NCBI GenBank assembly: GCA_024278595.1
Contig: JAJRSW010000012.1
Location: forward strand, 21,421-85,420
DNA: 64,000 nucleotides
DNA from: Fidelibacterota bacterium
GTDB taxonomy: Bacteria > Fidelibacterota > UBA8477 > JABMPR01
Reading direction: 5' to 3'
The position numbers were made by a program, and so were the translations under genes. The notes below the pieces were generated by a model. The model ran no database searches. It was not told where the DNA came from and saw only the letters and a program-made list of their open reading frames with translations. Positions within the stretch are counted from its first letter, which is position 1; the number at the start of each line of letters is the position of its first letter. Below are positions 25,732-35,373 of this stretch, in pieces.

Positions 25732-27072
25732 CTATTCGCTGTGTTCCTCAATATAGGCAGCTTCACGCTTCCCTTCTTCCTCATCCACAAATTTGAAGAG
25801 CACGGCACCAATGACAAACAGCAACACGATGGAGCCAATGCCCCAGCGAGAGGCGATCTGACCAATGGCTTCCATCTGTTCCGGCGTATTCGCCAGTGGA
25901 CCCAATGTACCCTTGATGGTCAACCCCACCACACCAATGAGCAAGGGTCCCAGGATGGCTGCAAATTTACCCAGCATATTGTAAAACCCGTAGAACTCAC
26001 CCTCCTGGCCCTTGGGGATCAAGCGTGAGTAATAGGAGCGGCTCAGGGCCTGAATACCACCCTGGACCAACCCGATGGCAATTGCCAGGGCATAAAATTC
26101 AATTGGTTTGGTCATCAAGACACCGTAGAAAGTGATAATGATATAGGCAAAAATACCGAGATAGATGGCTTTGCGGACACCCCATTTTTCACCTAAACGA
26201 CCAAATACGATAGCTGCCGGGAATCCTACAAATTGAGTGATCAGCAAGGCAATGATGAGAGAATTTGAATCAAATCCAATGGACATACCATAATCAACGG
26301 CCATTCTGATGATGGTATCAACCCCATCGATATAAAACCAGTAAGCGGCTAAAAATAAAGAGACGGTTTTTAAATGTTTGATCTTTTTCCAGGTATCCAG
26401 ATACTGTTTAAAACCAGCTTTTATCAAAGCCAGGCTCCCCATGCCATGGGTAGCTTTTTTTTCTTCCACCCAGAATATGGTGATTAGGGTAAACCCACCC
26501 CACCACAGGGCGACCGAAATAAATGAATAGCGTACCGCTTCACCGGGACCCGATAAACCAAAAGTTTCCGGCATGAGCGTCATGGCCACATTCAGTGCGA
26601 AAAGTAACCCGCCACCTAAATAACCCATACCAAATCCAAGACCTGAAACACGATCTATCTCATGCTCACGAGCCACACTGGGTAATAAGGCATCATAAAA
26701 AATATTGGCACCTGAAAAACCAATGATACCCATGACATAAACGAAGATAGCCATGGCCCAATCACCCTGCTCTACCAGGAAGAGACCAGCAGTCATCAAG
26801 GCACCCATATAGGCAAAGAAGATCAAGAATTTCTTCTTGGCTGAGCCTTTATCAGCAATAGCGCCCAGGATTGGAGCCATCAGCGCGACGATGAGACTGG
26901 CTAACGAATTGGCAACACCAAGTTGGGCCGTACTGACATTCACATCGGCGCCGGCGCTCCAATAATCCTTGAAAAAGATGGGGAAGAATCCAGCCATAAC
27001 AGTTGTCGCAAAGGCCGAATTGGCCCAATCGTACATGGCCCAGCCCCAGATTTGTTTTTTCTTATTATCCAT
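25732..27072 (-). CDS. Atg22/UMF1-type major facilitator transporter
   Basis: A 446-residue, 12-helix major facilitator protein. The N-terminal sequence KQIWGWAMYDWANSAFATTV is characteristic of the UMF1/Atg22 family (yeast vacuolar amino-acid effluxer relatives), followed by MFS loops such as GAIADKGSAKKKF. The C-terminus ends in a charged tail. Bacterial substrates are unknown. It is transcribed alone, with its own terminator. Confidence 0.88.
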   Translation of the reverse strand: MDNKKKQIWGWAMYDWANSAFATTVMAGFFPIFFKDYWSAGADVNVSTAQLGVANSLASLIVALMAPILGAIADKGSAKKKFLIFFAYMGALMTAGLFLVEQGDWAMAIFVYVMGIIGFSGANIFYDALLPSVAREHEIDRVSGLGFGMGYLGGGLLFALNVAMTLMPETFGLSGPGEAVRYSFISVALWWGGFTLITIFWVEEKKATHGMGSLALIKAGFKQYLDTWKKIKHLKTVSLFLAAYWFYIDGVDTIIRMAVDYGMSIGFDSNSLIIALLITQFVGFPAAIVFGRLGEKWGVRKAIYLGIFAYIIITFYGVLMTKPIEFYALAIAIGLVQGGIQALSRSYYSRLIPKGQEGEFYGFYNMLGKFAAILGPLLIGVVGLTIKGTLGPLANTPEQMEAIGQIASRWGIGSIVLLFVIGAVLFKFVDEEEGKREAAYIEEHSE

Positions 27073-27596
27073 GAGTTATCCTCCGTCTGTAATAGTTCGA
27101 GCTCACACTGCTGAAAATATTGAACAAATTTTACATCTGAATTGAGTTGACTTCAGGGGCAATATAGGCGAAGCGCTTGATAAGTGAAGGGATTTCTTAG
27201 TTGGGGAGGGGCATCAAATTCATTGGGAAAAATGTTTAGACCACAGATTCACCCAGATTTTAACAGCTTAAGTTTTATAAAAGATCGGGGTTTGCTATTA
27301 AACCGACGACAGATTAGTGGTACGGAACGGACATTGAGGCTCTCGAAATGGAAGTGGCTATAACGAATAGATACAATGACTTCGAGCCTCAACATCCCAA
27401 AATAATATTCTTTAGTATGCGACTAATGTTTACCGGAGTAATACCTACCCGATGAGACATAGGCAAGCGCATGAAAATTTAGATTCAAACACCTGCTTTT
27501 GCTCCATGCTAATCTGCCTGCCAGGTGTATTTAGCAGAGGGTAGAGGGTTGTGCATCCGTAGCTGAAAGATCAAAGTCCTCCTAACACGTCAGGGA
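27073..27596. other. Intergenic region with R2 repeat
   Basis: A 524-base gap between the SSS symporter and the Atg22-type transporter genes, both leftward. It contains repeat R2b (27328-27451). No further gene or RNA is recognised; the transporter promoter should lie in 27073-27200. Confidence 0.5.
27328..27451 (-). repeat. Dispersed intergenic repeat, family R2, copy b
   Basis: The reverse complement of 27392-27444 matches repeat R2a at 11368-11420 (TATTACTCCGG, AACATTAGTCGCA, ACTAAAG, TATTATTTTGGGA). The adjoining part forms an inverted repeat, ATTGAGGCTCTCGAA (27333) with TTCGAGCCTCAA (27381). As in R2a, a conserved unique part is joined to a hairpin whose sequence differs. Confidence 0.75.
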
Positions 27597-29558
27597 CTAT
27601 ACCGTGATCTTGGAGATTGTGAATTTCCACATCCAGGCGAAACCGGCAATGGCCAGGAACAACAGACTGAACCCTAGGCCCCAATTGCCAAAGATCATGT
27701 TTCCCAGGGCAAAGGTGGTCCCCCAGATCATGGCTACACCAGCGATCCAGTTTCCCAGAAAACCCTTTGAGACCGGCTGCAGGGTGTGCTTGATCTGACC
27801 TTCGATAGGTGACCACCATCCGCCTGGTTGGACTCTCTGGTAAAAACTGACCAAGGTCGCTTCACTTTCCGGTTTGGTCAGGAAAGTGACGGTCAGCCAG
27901 GCGATGATAGATACAGGGACGATGATCAATAACTTCAGGTGAAATTGCAAAGTGATGCCGAAAAATATTGGATCCGGTCCAAATAGTTCATACTGCAGAC
28001 CGGCGGCCGTGGTCTGGTAGTAGGCGACAACTTCAAACATGACCGCCATTAACAAGGACGTGGTTAAAGCGGTTATCTCGGTCCAGGCATTGATCCGCCA
28101 CCAGAACCAGCGTAAGATCAAGACTAAGCCGATCCCGGCCCCCATGGCAGCAATAAACTTCCAGGCTTTCTCAATACTTTGCATCTGCATGGCGGTGTAG
28201 GCAGCCAATAACATCAATACCACTGTGGCTATTTTGGAGATGACCACATAGTGGCGTTGAGCGGTATCCTGGTCCTTGAAGGCTGACTCTGGCTTAAAAA
28301 AGCGCTTGTACACATCGTTGATGATGTAGGAGGCCGACCAATTCAAATGGGTATCAATGGTTGACATGAATGCGGCCAAAAATGAGACCACCAGAATGCC
28401 GCGCATCCCGCTGCCCAACAAAGCATTCATGACCAAAGGATAACCCGCTTTACTTCCCAATTCATGGGTGGAGAGATCCGTGAACATAACGATCGAGGCC
28501 AGAGCTACCACGATCCAAGGCCAGACCCGTAACGCATAGTGAGCAGTATTATACCACAGGGTTGCCAGGAGTGCGTGGCGTTCATCTTTGGCCGAGCCCA
28601 TCCGCTGAATGATATATCCACCACCATCTGTATTGTGAATTGACCACCATAGGATGGTCATGTAGACCAGAAATTGGGAGAATGGTGATTCCCAAAAAGC
28701 CACTGTAAAGAATCCTGCATCCGGGATGGGTGGGATAAAGCTCAGGGTGTTCTCCGTGACGATGGGGGTGACCGCCAATTGCTGCTGCATGCTTTTGAGA
28801 GTCGCGCCTAGTTCAACTGATCGCAATGAATCGGTGGCCATAGCTAATTGTTGTGTGACCTGCTGGATCCCGATCTCAATGGCGGCGTGCTCGCCAGTAA
28901 AACTACGCAGTTTTTCCAGTAGAACATCCATTCCGCCCACATGATTGACCGCAATGATGGCCAGGGCGATGGAACCGACCATGGCGATGACAAATTGAAC
29001 CATATCGGTGACCACCACACCCCAGAAACCTGAAAGCAATGAGTAGGATAAAGCAATCACCACACAGATCCAGACAGCCGCCCATTTATCCACATCCAAC
29101 ATTACTGCAGCGATGGAGGCCATGGCATTGATCACCCAACCCATAACAATAAAATTGTAGAGGATGGCAAAGACACCCGCTTTAAACAATCTCAGACCGG
29201 CTGCTGGCTTTCCTGAATAGCGGACTTCGATGAGTTCATTATCGGTGAGGACCTCAGCTCGGCGCCAAAGGCGGGAGAACAGGAAAACACCTAACAAGCC
29301 CGCTAATAATTGATTCCACCAGAACCAGTTTTGCCAGATCCCGGGACCGCGAACAAATTCGGTCACCGCCAAAGGTGTGTCAGCAGCGAAAGTTGTGGCC
29401 ACCATGGAAGTTCCGACCACCCACCAGGGCAAGGTTCGACCCGCCATAAAATACTCGCTGGTTGAAGTAGCTGCACGCTTATAGAAATATAGACCAACCC
29501 CCATGGAGAAAGTGATATACGCCCCAATTATGAACCAATCAAGTACAGACAGAGCCAT
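27597..29558 (-). CDS. SSS-family sodium/solute symporter
   Basis: A 653-residue transporter of the SLC5/SSS family with about 14-15 helices. It opens with LDWFIIGAYITFSMGVGLYFY and contains EYFMAGRTLPWWVVGTSM and the long loop around residues 220-270 before GGYIIQRMGSAKDERHA. GAGAGG lies before the start. It is the last gene of the NamZ-GH18-AmpG cluster, so an amino sugar or muropeptide-derived substrate is a reasonable guess, not proven by sequence. Confidence 0.88.
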   Translation of the reverse strand: MALSVLDWFIIGAYITFSMGVGLYFYKRAATSTSEYFMAGRTLPWWVVGTSMVATTFAADTPLAVTEFVRGPGIWQNWFWWNQLLAGLLGVFLFSRLWRRAEVLTDNELIEVRYSGKPAAGLRLFKAGVFAILYNFIVMGWVINAMASIAAVMLDVDKWAAVWICVVIALSYSLLSGFWGVVVTDMVQFVIAMVGSIALAIIAVNHVGGMDVLLEKLRSFTGEHAAIEIGIQQVTQQLAMATDSLRSVELGATLKSMQQQLAVTPIVTENTLSFIPPIPDAGFFTVAFWESPFSQFLVYMTILWWSIHNTDGGGYIIQRMGSAKDERHALLATLWYNTAHYALRVWPWIVVALASIVMFTDLSTHELGSKAGYPLVMNALLGSGMRGILVVSFLAAFMSTIDTHLNWSASYIINDVYKRFFKPESAFKDQDTAQRHYVVISKIATVVLMLLAAYTAMQMQSIEKAWKFIAAMGAGIGLVLILRWFWWRINAWTEITALTTSLLMAVMFEVVAYYQTTAAGLQYELFGPDPIFFGITLQFHLKLLIIVPVSIIAWLTVTFLTKPESEATLVSFYQRVQPGGWWSPIEGQIKHTLQPVSKGFLGNWIAGVAMIWGTTFALGNMIFGNWGLGFSLLFLAIAGFAWMWKFTISKITV

Positions 29559-29621
29559 GGCTTACCTCTCTAAATAATAACATTTTCCAGTCCGGGGATT
29601 GGATCTCAGCTCGGTTATCAG

Positions 29622-31424
29622 TTATTTTTCTTTCGATTTCTTCCCGAACTCAGGGTCAATTTTTAAGAACCTGAGCATAATTAAGCCTGGGATGGTTGCC
29701 ACCAGAACCCAGATGAAGAACATCTGGTAGCCAATGGTTTCCTGGAGCCAACCACTGAACATGCCCGGTATCATCATTCCCAGCGCCATGAATCCGGTAT
29801 TGATCGCATAGTGAGCTGTCTTATGATCTCCTTCGGCAACTGTGATCATGTATAGCATATAGGCAGTAAAGCCAAAGCCATAGCCAAATTGTTCCACACC
29901 AACCATGGCAGCGATCATGGTAAAATTCTCTGGTTGAGCATAGGATAGAAAGACATAAACCACATCTGGTAGTTTCATGGCCAGAGCCATCCACAGGATC
30001 CAATATTTCAGACCATTGCGCGAGGCTACCAGACCACCGAGTATCCCACCCAGGGTCAACATGATGGCGCCCAGAGTTCCGTAGATAAATCCATATTGCT
30101 GGGTGGTTAAAGCCAGCCCTCCCGCTTCAACACTATCCAGCATGAACAGTGGTGCCACCTTCACCAGTTGAGCCTCCCCAAAGCGATAGATCAGGATAAA
30201 GGTGATGGCCAATCCGATTTTTTCTTTGGTAAAGTAGGCCTTAAAGGTCAGAAAATAGTCATTGAAGAAAACCGCCGCACTCTCTACATCCGTCCCCTTA
30301 TCGTCTGCAGGTTTGGGTAGAAAGAAGTAATGATAGATGAAGAAGAAGACAAACATCCCGGCCAGGAGGGTGAATGACAGGGTCCAGGCCAGCGAAATAT
30401 TTCCAGAGCGCGCCCGGAAGGTAGCGCTGGCAGCATCCTTCATATAGGGGTGGAGTTGGATCAAAGCCAGATAGGGGACATTCCAATCATCCGGGTGGAA
30501 AACCAGTCGGGTTTCGGTGAGCAGTTTAATACTCTTATCCCCGGATTCGTGACCAAATGAAACCACGATCTCTTCTCTGCCTTCAGGTCGTTTGGATAAA
30601 CCGATATATGCCAAGGCAGTTATGCCTACCGGATCACCTGGTTCAGGTGCCTGATAGTCGACAAAGGCCAGGTTGGCCAGGTCAGAGGTATCGCTTAGCT
30701 CAAGGCGATGTGTGTTCCAGTAATTCACCATGGTCAGCAATGAATCATAGCTGGTAACCGTCTGGGTACCCAGCTCGACTTCAATGGCAGAGGGCTGAAT
30801 ATGCAACTGCAGGTCATCTCCCCACTCTTCAAAGCGTAAGAGATCCGGGTTGATCTGATGTTCAATATGATGTTTGGGGGAAGCTTCTACCTGCAGGTCC
30901 AGATCGGCTAGTCCAGTGTTGCTTTCGATCATGCCGGCAAATATGATAAGACCACCCTGACCGGCAATAATGGCCAATCGATAAAAAGTGCTCCGAATGC
31001 CCACCCACCAGGCTTGATCATGTTGTGATAGTCCGATCATATAAAAGCCATCGGCGGCAATATCATGGGTGGCTGAGCTAAAGGCCAATAACCAGAAGAA
31101 ACCCAGAGTTAGCTGGAAAAATCCGGGCATGGGGATGGTTAAGACCACGCCACCCAGACCGGCTCCGATGAGCAGCTGCATGGTGATGATCCAGAACCGT
31201 TTGGTTCTTAATATCTCAACAATGGGGCTCCACAGGGGTTTTAATACCCAGGGCAGATAAAGCCAACTGGTATAGAGGGCGATCTCAGTATTGGATATTC
31301 CCATGCGTTTATAAAAAACAACAGCGATCAGCATGACAACGGTATAGGGCAAGCCTTCTGCAAAATACAGACTGGGGATCCATAACCAGGGTGAGCGACG
31401 TTTGCTTGCTTTGGACTGAGACAT
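29622..31424 (-). CDS. AmpG-like MFS transporter with large inserted domain
   Basis: At 600 residues it is much longer than ordinary AmpG. The N-terminal part (SPWLWIPSLYFAEGLPYTVVM, YKRMGISNTEIALYTSWLYLPW, LKPLWSPIVEI) is typical of the AmpG/PAT branch that imports anhydro-muropeptides. Between the fifth/sixth helices and the second half, residues about 165-335 form a soluble, beta-rich insert facing outside. The C-terminal helices resume at SLAWTLSFTLLAGMFVFFF. AAGGAAG precedes the ATG. Its place among NamZ and GH18 genes supports import of a peptidoglycan or amino-sugar fragment; the insert might bind it. Confidence 0.82.
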   Translation of the reverse strand: MSQSKASKRRSPWLWIPSLYFAEGLPYTVVMLIAVVFYKRMGISNTEIALYTSWLYLPWVLKPLWSPIVEILRTKRFWIITMQLLIGAGLGGVVLTIPMPGFFQLTLGFFWLLAFSSATHDIAADGFYMIGLSQHDQAWWVGIRSTFYRLAIIAGQGGLIIFAGMIESNTGLADLDLQVEASPKHHIEHQINPDLLRFEEWGDDLQLHIQPSAIEVELGTQTVTSYDSLLTMVNYWNTHRLELSDTSDLANLAFVDYQAPEPGDPVGITALAYIGLSKRPEGREEIVVSFGHESGDKSIKLLTETRLVFHPDDWNVPYLALIQLHPYMKDAASATFRARSGNISLAWTLSFTLLAGMFVFFFIYHYFFLPKPADDKGTDVESAAVFFNDYFLTFKAYFTKEKIGLAITFILIYRFGEAQLVKVAPLFMLDSVEAGGLALTTQQYGFIYGTLGAIMLTLGGILGGLVASRNGLKYWILWMALAMKLPDVVYVFLSYAQPENFTMIAAMVGVEQFGYGFGFTAYMLYMITVAEGDHKTAHYAINTGFMALGMMIPGMFSGWLQETIGYQMFFIWVLVATIPGLIMLRFLKIDPEFGKKSKEK

Positions 31425-31560
31425 TGCTGCTTCCTTATACTCTTTGATTGTTTTAGTCAGACACCCAACTAAAAGTCCGGTGTGAACGAGAAATAATATT
31501 CCAATTCCCGGCTAATTCTCAATAACCACCACTTCAAAGGGGTGAACATAGATTAAATTT

Positions 31561-32877
31561 TTATTCTGATTTATAAATAAGATATTTTTCACGTAAACGA
31601 AGATATTCCTGTAATTCATCAGCATAACTGGCAATGATCGCATCAGCTGATTTACCAGCATCCACCAGCTCACGTAATCCGGAGCCCCCCCAGAGACGGT
31701 CGGGTCCTTTGGCATATCTCCAGCCAAAGTCATCGGGATAATTTTTCTTTGTAATGACCAGTAGATGAATTAAAAAGTCAACTGCTTTGAAAGTGTTGGG
31801 ATCGGTGACCACCACATTGACCCCCTGTACTTTTTCATCCTTAAAGATGGGATTCATAGCCACACCAGGCATATCGACCGGTGTATAAGTAACAGGTTCA
31901 ACGGTAAACCCTGCCAAACCAGTAGCCAGTAATTCACGAGCCATAAAGGCACCATCCATGTAAGGTGCCCCGATATATTCGAAGGGATGTATGGTCCCCC
32001 GCCCTTCTGAAATACGCACACCCTCCAGAAGACAGAGTCCCGGATAGGTCAATGTTTCGTTGGTATTGCGCATGTTGGGGGAAGGTGGCAGCCAGGTAAG
32101 ATCGGTTTGAGACCAAACCCGGTCAGCGGTCCATCCTTCACATTCTACAACATGCAATTCAACGGAGCCAAGGCCGGGGATCATATTTTCACCAATGACC
32201 ATCCGGGCCAACTCACCAATGGTCAATCCATATTGGATGGGAATCTTATAGCGACCGACAAAACTTTCAAACCCATCGTCAAGCACATTCCCCCCAACGT
32301 TTCGTCCAATGGGATTGGGTCGATCCAGGATCATCACGGGAAGATCATGTTTTGCCCCGGCTTCCAGGACATAACCCATGGTGGATATATAGGTGTAGAA
32401 CCGGGCACCTACATCCTGGATATCAAATATCAGAAGGTCTATACCGGCCAACATTGCTTCGCTTGGTTCACGATCAGCACCGTATAAGCTGTAGATAGGA
32501 ACCCCTGTAGCTGAATCAATACCCCCTGGAATAGCATCACCGGCTTGAGCTTTACCCCTAAACCCGTGTTCTGGTGCAAAAATGGCTGTCAGGGTCACAC
32601 CCTTAACTTGATTTATCAGATCAACCAGATGCTGACCCTGCTTATTCACAGCAGTATGATTGGTGATCACGCCCACATGTTTTCCCAACAGGGGTTCAAA
32701 ATTCATTTTTTGTAACACATCCAGACCGGTCAAGACTTTTTGGGACTCCTGTGGCGGTTGACTCATCCCATACTGCTCCTGTTGCTGCGCATGCGGCCCA
32801 GGATGCGGGTCCGGTGAAGTTGTACAGGTCCAGATCAAGAGGGGTAACAAAATGTGGGGTAGATATTTGAGTGTCAT
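31561..32877 (-). CDS. namZ: NamZ-like exo-beta-N-acetylmuramidase lipoprotein (DUF1343, GH171)
   Basis: A 438-residue DUF1343 protein. The family includes NamZ, which removes N-acetylmuramic acid from non-reducing ends of peptidoglycan fragments. Signatures are FAPEHGFRGKAQAG, SLYGADREPSEAML, LLIFDIQDVGARFYTYISTM, MILDRPNPIGR, LPPSPNMRNTNETLTYPG and SEGRGTIHPFEYIGAPY. The N-terminus is a lipoprotein signal with lipobox LIWTC, so it should be anchored in the envelope. It sits between the GH18 and AmpG-like genes. Confidence 0.88.
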   Translation of the reverse strand: MTLKYLPHILLPLLIWTCTTSPDPHPGPHAQQQEQYGMSQPPQESQKVLTGLDVLQKMNFEPLLGKHVGVITNHTAVNKQGQHLVDLINQVKGVTLTAIFAPEHGFRGKAQAGDAIPGGIDSATGVPIYSLYGADREPSEAMLAGIDLLIFDIQDVGARFYTYISTMGYVLEAGAKHDLPVMILDRPNPIGRNVGGNVLDDGFESFVGRYKIPIQYGLTIGELARMVIGENMIPGLGSVELHVVECEGWTADRVWSQTDLTWLPPSPNMRNTNETLTYPGLCLLEGVRISEGRGTIHPFEYIGAPYMDGAFMARELLATGLAGFTVEPVTYTPVDMPGVAMNPIFKDEKVQGVNVVVTDPNTFKAVDFLIHLLVITKKNYPDDFGWRYAKGPDRLWGGSGLRELVDAGKSADAIIASYADELQEYLRLREKYLIYKSE

Positions 32878-32886
32878 AGTGAGTCT

Positions 32887-35346
32887 CTATTTAAGATAGG
32901 TAATATTCTGGGTATGGATCTCATTTCCGTTGCTCACCTGGAGCATGTAGATGCCAGAGCTAAGATTTTTTTTATCCATTGCGTGAAAATTGAGCAGATT
33001 GTCTCCCCGGTGCACCGGTCGTTGGAAGTTTTGGACAAGTTGCCCCTTGAGATTAAAGAGCTTGATACTTAAATCCGCTGATCCGGGGCTCTTTACAGAA
33101 AAGGAAAATGAGCCGTTGAAGGGGTTAGGGAAAACTGTTGAGATCTGGAAATCCTCCGGCATCCGGGCTAGCGGATCGATAGCCACCGAAATTTCCAGGA
33201 AATCAAGCACACGTCCCATTATAATGTTGCGGGTAGCCTCAGGGTAGATGGCTTCAAAGCCAATACTAAGATAAACAAGCCCCCCCAGGGCGGTACTCTC
33301 TCCAAAATTTCCCATGTATTGGATCCCAGCTCCACCTAATTCAGCATAATCACTGCCTTCAAAGCGCAGATTATTCACTGACCCCCCATAGGGTTTGATC
33401 CCATCCGGATAATCCACATCATAGCTCCCATGCTGACCATTGTCAAAAGTCACTCCGGATAATCCATTGAAGATCCCATTCGCAGGACCATAGGTGGCGT
33501 AACTCTGGGCATCATCCACGATATAATCCGCTTTAAAATAATTACGGTAAAAGTTATAATCACTATTGCTGCCATTGGCTTCCAGATCATAGCCTATCTC
33601 AGAGCCAGAGATGAATATCCGGCCACCCTGCTCCAGATAATCCATGATCCGGGATTGTTCTCCCGGCGAGAATGATACGGTGGCAGTTGCCTCTTCACCA
33701 CTGATCCAATCCACGATAGTATAGTCCGCCAGGTCGATGGCACCTGCTTCCACTGCATCATTTCCGGATGCATCAAAGGTTCTGCCATTGGCGAAAATAG
33801 CTGAGCCATGCTCGATGATGTAATCAAGTTCATTAACGGTGCCTGTGGTCCGTTCAAAGCCCTGTACGATGAGGATACTTGATCCGGCCGTACTGTTCAC
33901 GACAACTGCCAGAACTTCAGAAAAGCCGCTGCTCCCAAAGGTATTGGTATTCCTGACCTTCATATAGATCAGTTGCCCATCCTCCAGGTCATTCAGGGTG
34001 AAATTGGGTGAACTGGAGCTGGATGCCAGGCTGAAGTTGACACCATCCGTGCTGACATGGGCTTCATACAGATCGGTATAGGCAGAGAGCGCACAAAGAA
34101 TGGCTACAGATCCATCGCCCACATTACGAACCGTGAAATACGCTGAACCGATGGGAGCCGCTGTTGCACCAAAAGCATCACTCAAACCACCCCAGATCTC
34201 CGCTCGGCCACCATCATAACCCAGCGCCCAAATACCAATGCCCTTCAGATCCATTTCCTTGGCATAGGAGTATTTGGCGGCCAGGCTGAGACTGTCGTCA
34301 TACCAGACCTGACGGGGTCCGCCACTGTTGTAGTTGTACCAGGCCGATGGTGCAGCGGCATTGTAATGCTTACCATAGGACTGAGCATTCGCTTCGGCTG
34401 ATGAGTACACAATTGAGGAAGCGTTGCCAGTGGTGGCAGCCCCCATATCAGTACTGACAACCGGCCAATTATTACCATACCAGGGTAAACCCAGAATTAG
34501 CTGAGATGCATCTCCGCCGGTTTTGGTAAGATAGTCCGATATGGTCCTGCGGATATACCAGCTGGACAAACCGCTGTTAAGAGGTGATAGTGGTCCTGCG
34601 TGTGAGCTGCCACTCCAATAATAGCCGTAGGCCATGATCATCAAGCCATCGGAATTATCTGATAGATAGTCATAGTCATATGAATCCCACCAATCTACAG
34701 AAGGCATGGCGATACTGACCTCAGAACCGGGGATTTGATCGTGGAAGGCCACGGTTAGATCGTGAATAAAAATATTGAAGTTATTCCGTGCCGAGGTGGG
34801 CACGAACTCAAAATCTATGTTCACACCATCGGCATTTCCTTCAACAACGGCAGCAATGAGATTATTAATGGCAGATTGACGATAGCCGGCATTGCCCAGT
34901 AGGGTTCCGATAGCGTTATTGTCAAAAAGTGTGACCGTTACAATGACCTTGACCCCCTGGCTATGGGCCAGATCCACCAGCCCAGTAATGGGCCAACCAT
35001 GGTCATTGGTGATGTTGCCACCCGCGGCCATGGACAGACCAAACCAGGCGATATGGCTAAGCATGTTATATTCATAATTCTGCCAGGCAGTACCGTTCCA
35101 GTAGGGATGATATCCAAAGACCACATGGCTGGTTTCCCGAAGTCCGTCTCGTTCCATCAAATCACGGGGGGTTCCGGTAAATCCGCCTTGTTGGTCAATT
35201 TGGAGCTGACCGTATTGAATGGATTGCAGATCATGGGGTTTGGGTGGTTCGGGTTGTCCAAAGGCGAGCGTAAGACCCACGCTGATCATTAGACCGACAG
35301 CAATTATTCTGCTGACTTGCGGCATGCTAGGAATGGTATATTTCAT
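32887..35346 (-). CDS. Secreted GH18 glycoside hydrolase with GATase-like and sorting domains
   Basis: About 819 residues from the ATG at 35346 (signal peptide ending near LTLAFGQ). Residues about 60-390 form a GH18 barrel: GVNIDFEF is the catalytic motif with the acid Glu, followed by MPSVDWW and GLMIMAYGYYW. A fibronectin-like module follows, then a GATase-like domain (about 500-720; SILIVQGFERTTG and RIFISGSEIGYDL), often attached to secreted enzymes in FCB bacteria. The C-terminus (VFPNPFNGSFSFSV to GIYMLQVSNG) is a T9SS-type sorting module. GGAG is ten bases upstream. Flanked by two NamZ genes, it may cut peptidoglycan or chitin-like chains. Confidence 0.85.
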   Translation of the reverse strand: MKYTIPSMPQVSRIIAVGLMISVGLTLAFGQPEPPKPHDLQSIQYGQLQIDQQGGFTGTPRDLMERDGLRETSHVVFGYHPYWNGTAWQNYEYNMLSHIAWFGLSMAAGGNITNDHGWPITGLVDLAHSQGVKVIVTVTLFDNNAIGTLLGNAGYRQSAINNLIAAVVEGNADGVNIDFEFVPTSARNNFNIFIHDLTVAFHDQIPGSEVSIAMPSVDWWDSYDYDYLSDNSDGLMIMAYGYYWSGSSHAGPLSPLNSGLSSWYIRRTISDYLTKTGGDASQLILGLPWYGNNWPVVSTDMGAATTGNASSIVYSSAEANAQSYGKHYNAAAPSAWYNYNSGGPRQVWYDDSLSLAAKYSYAKEMDLKGIGIWALGYDGGRAEIWGGLSDAFGATAAPIGSAYFTVRNVGDGSVAILCALSAYTDLYEAHVSTDGVNFSLASSSSSPNFTLNDLEDGQLIYMKVRNTNTFGSSGFSEVLAVVVNSTAGSSILIVQGFERTTGTVNELDYIIEHGSAIFANGRTFDASGNDAVEAGAIDLADYTIVDWISGEEATATVSFSPGEQSRIMDYLEQGGRIFISGSEIGYDLEANGSNSDYNFYRNYFKADYIVDDAQSYATYGPANGIFNGLSGVTFDNGQHGSYDVDYPDGIKPYGGSVNNLRFEGSDYAELGGAGIQYMGNFGESTALGGLVYLSIGFEAIYPEATRNIIMGRVLDFLEISVAIDPLARMPEDFQISTVFPNPFNGSFSFSVKSPGSADLSIKLFNLKGQLVQNFQRPVHRGDNLLNFHAMDKKNLSSGIYMLQVSNGNEIHTQNITYLK

Positions 35347-35373
35347 GGTGTTTGTGCTCCAATTGGTCAACGA

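Noticed and set aside
27560..27596. Terminator after the SSS symporter gene
   Set aside because: An AGTCC/GGACT stem of only five pairs with a weak T-run; not convincing.
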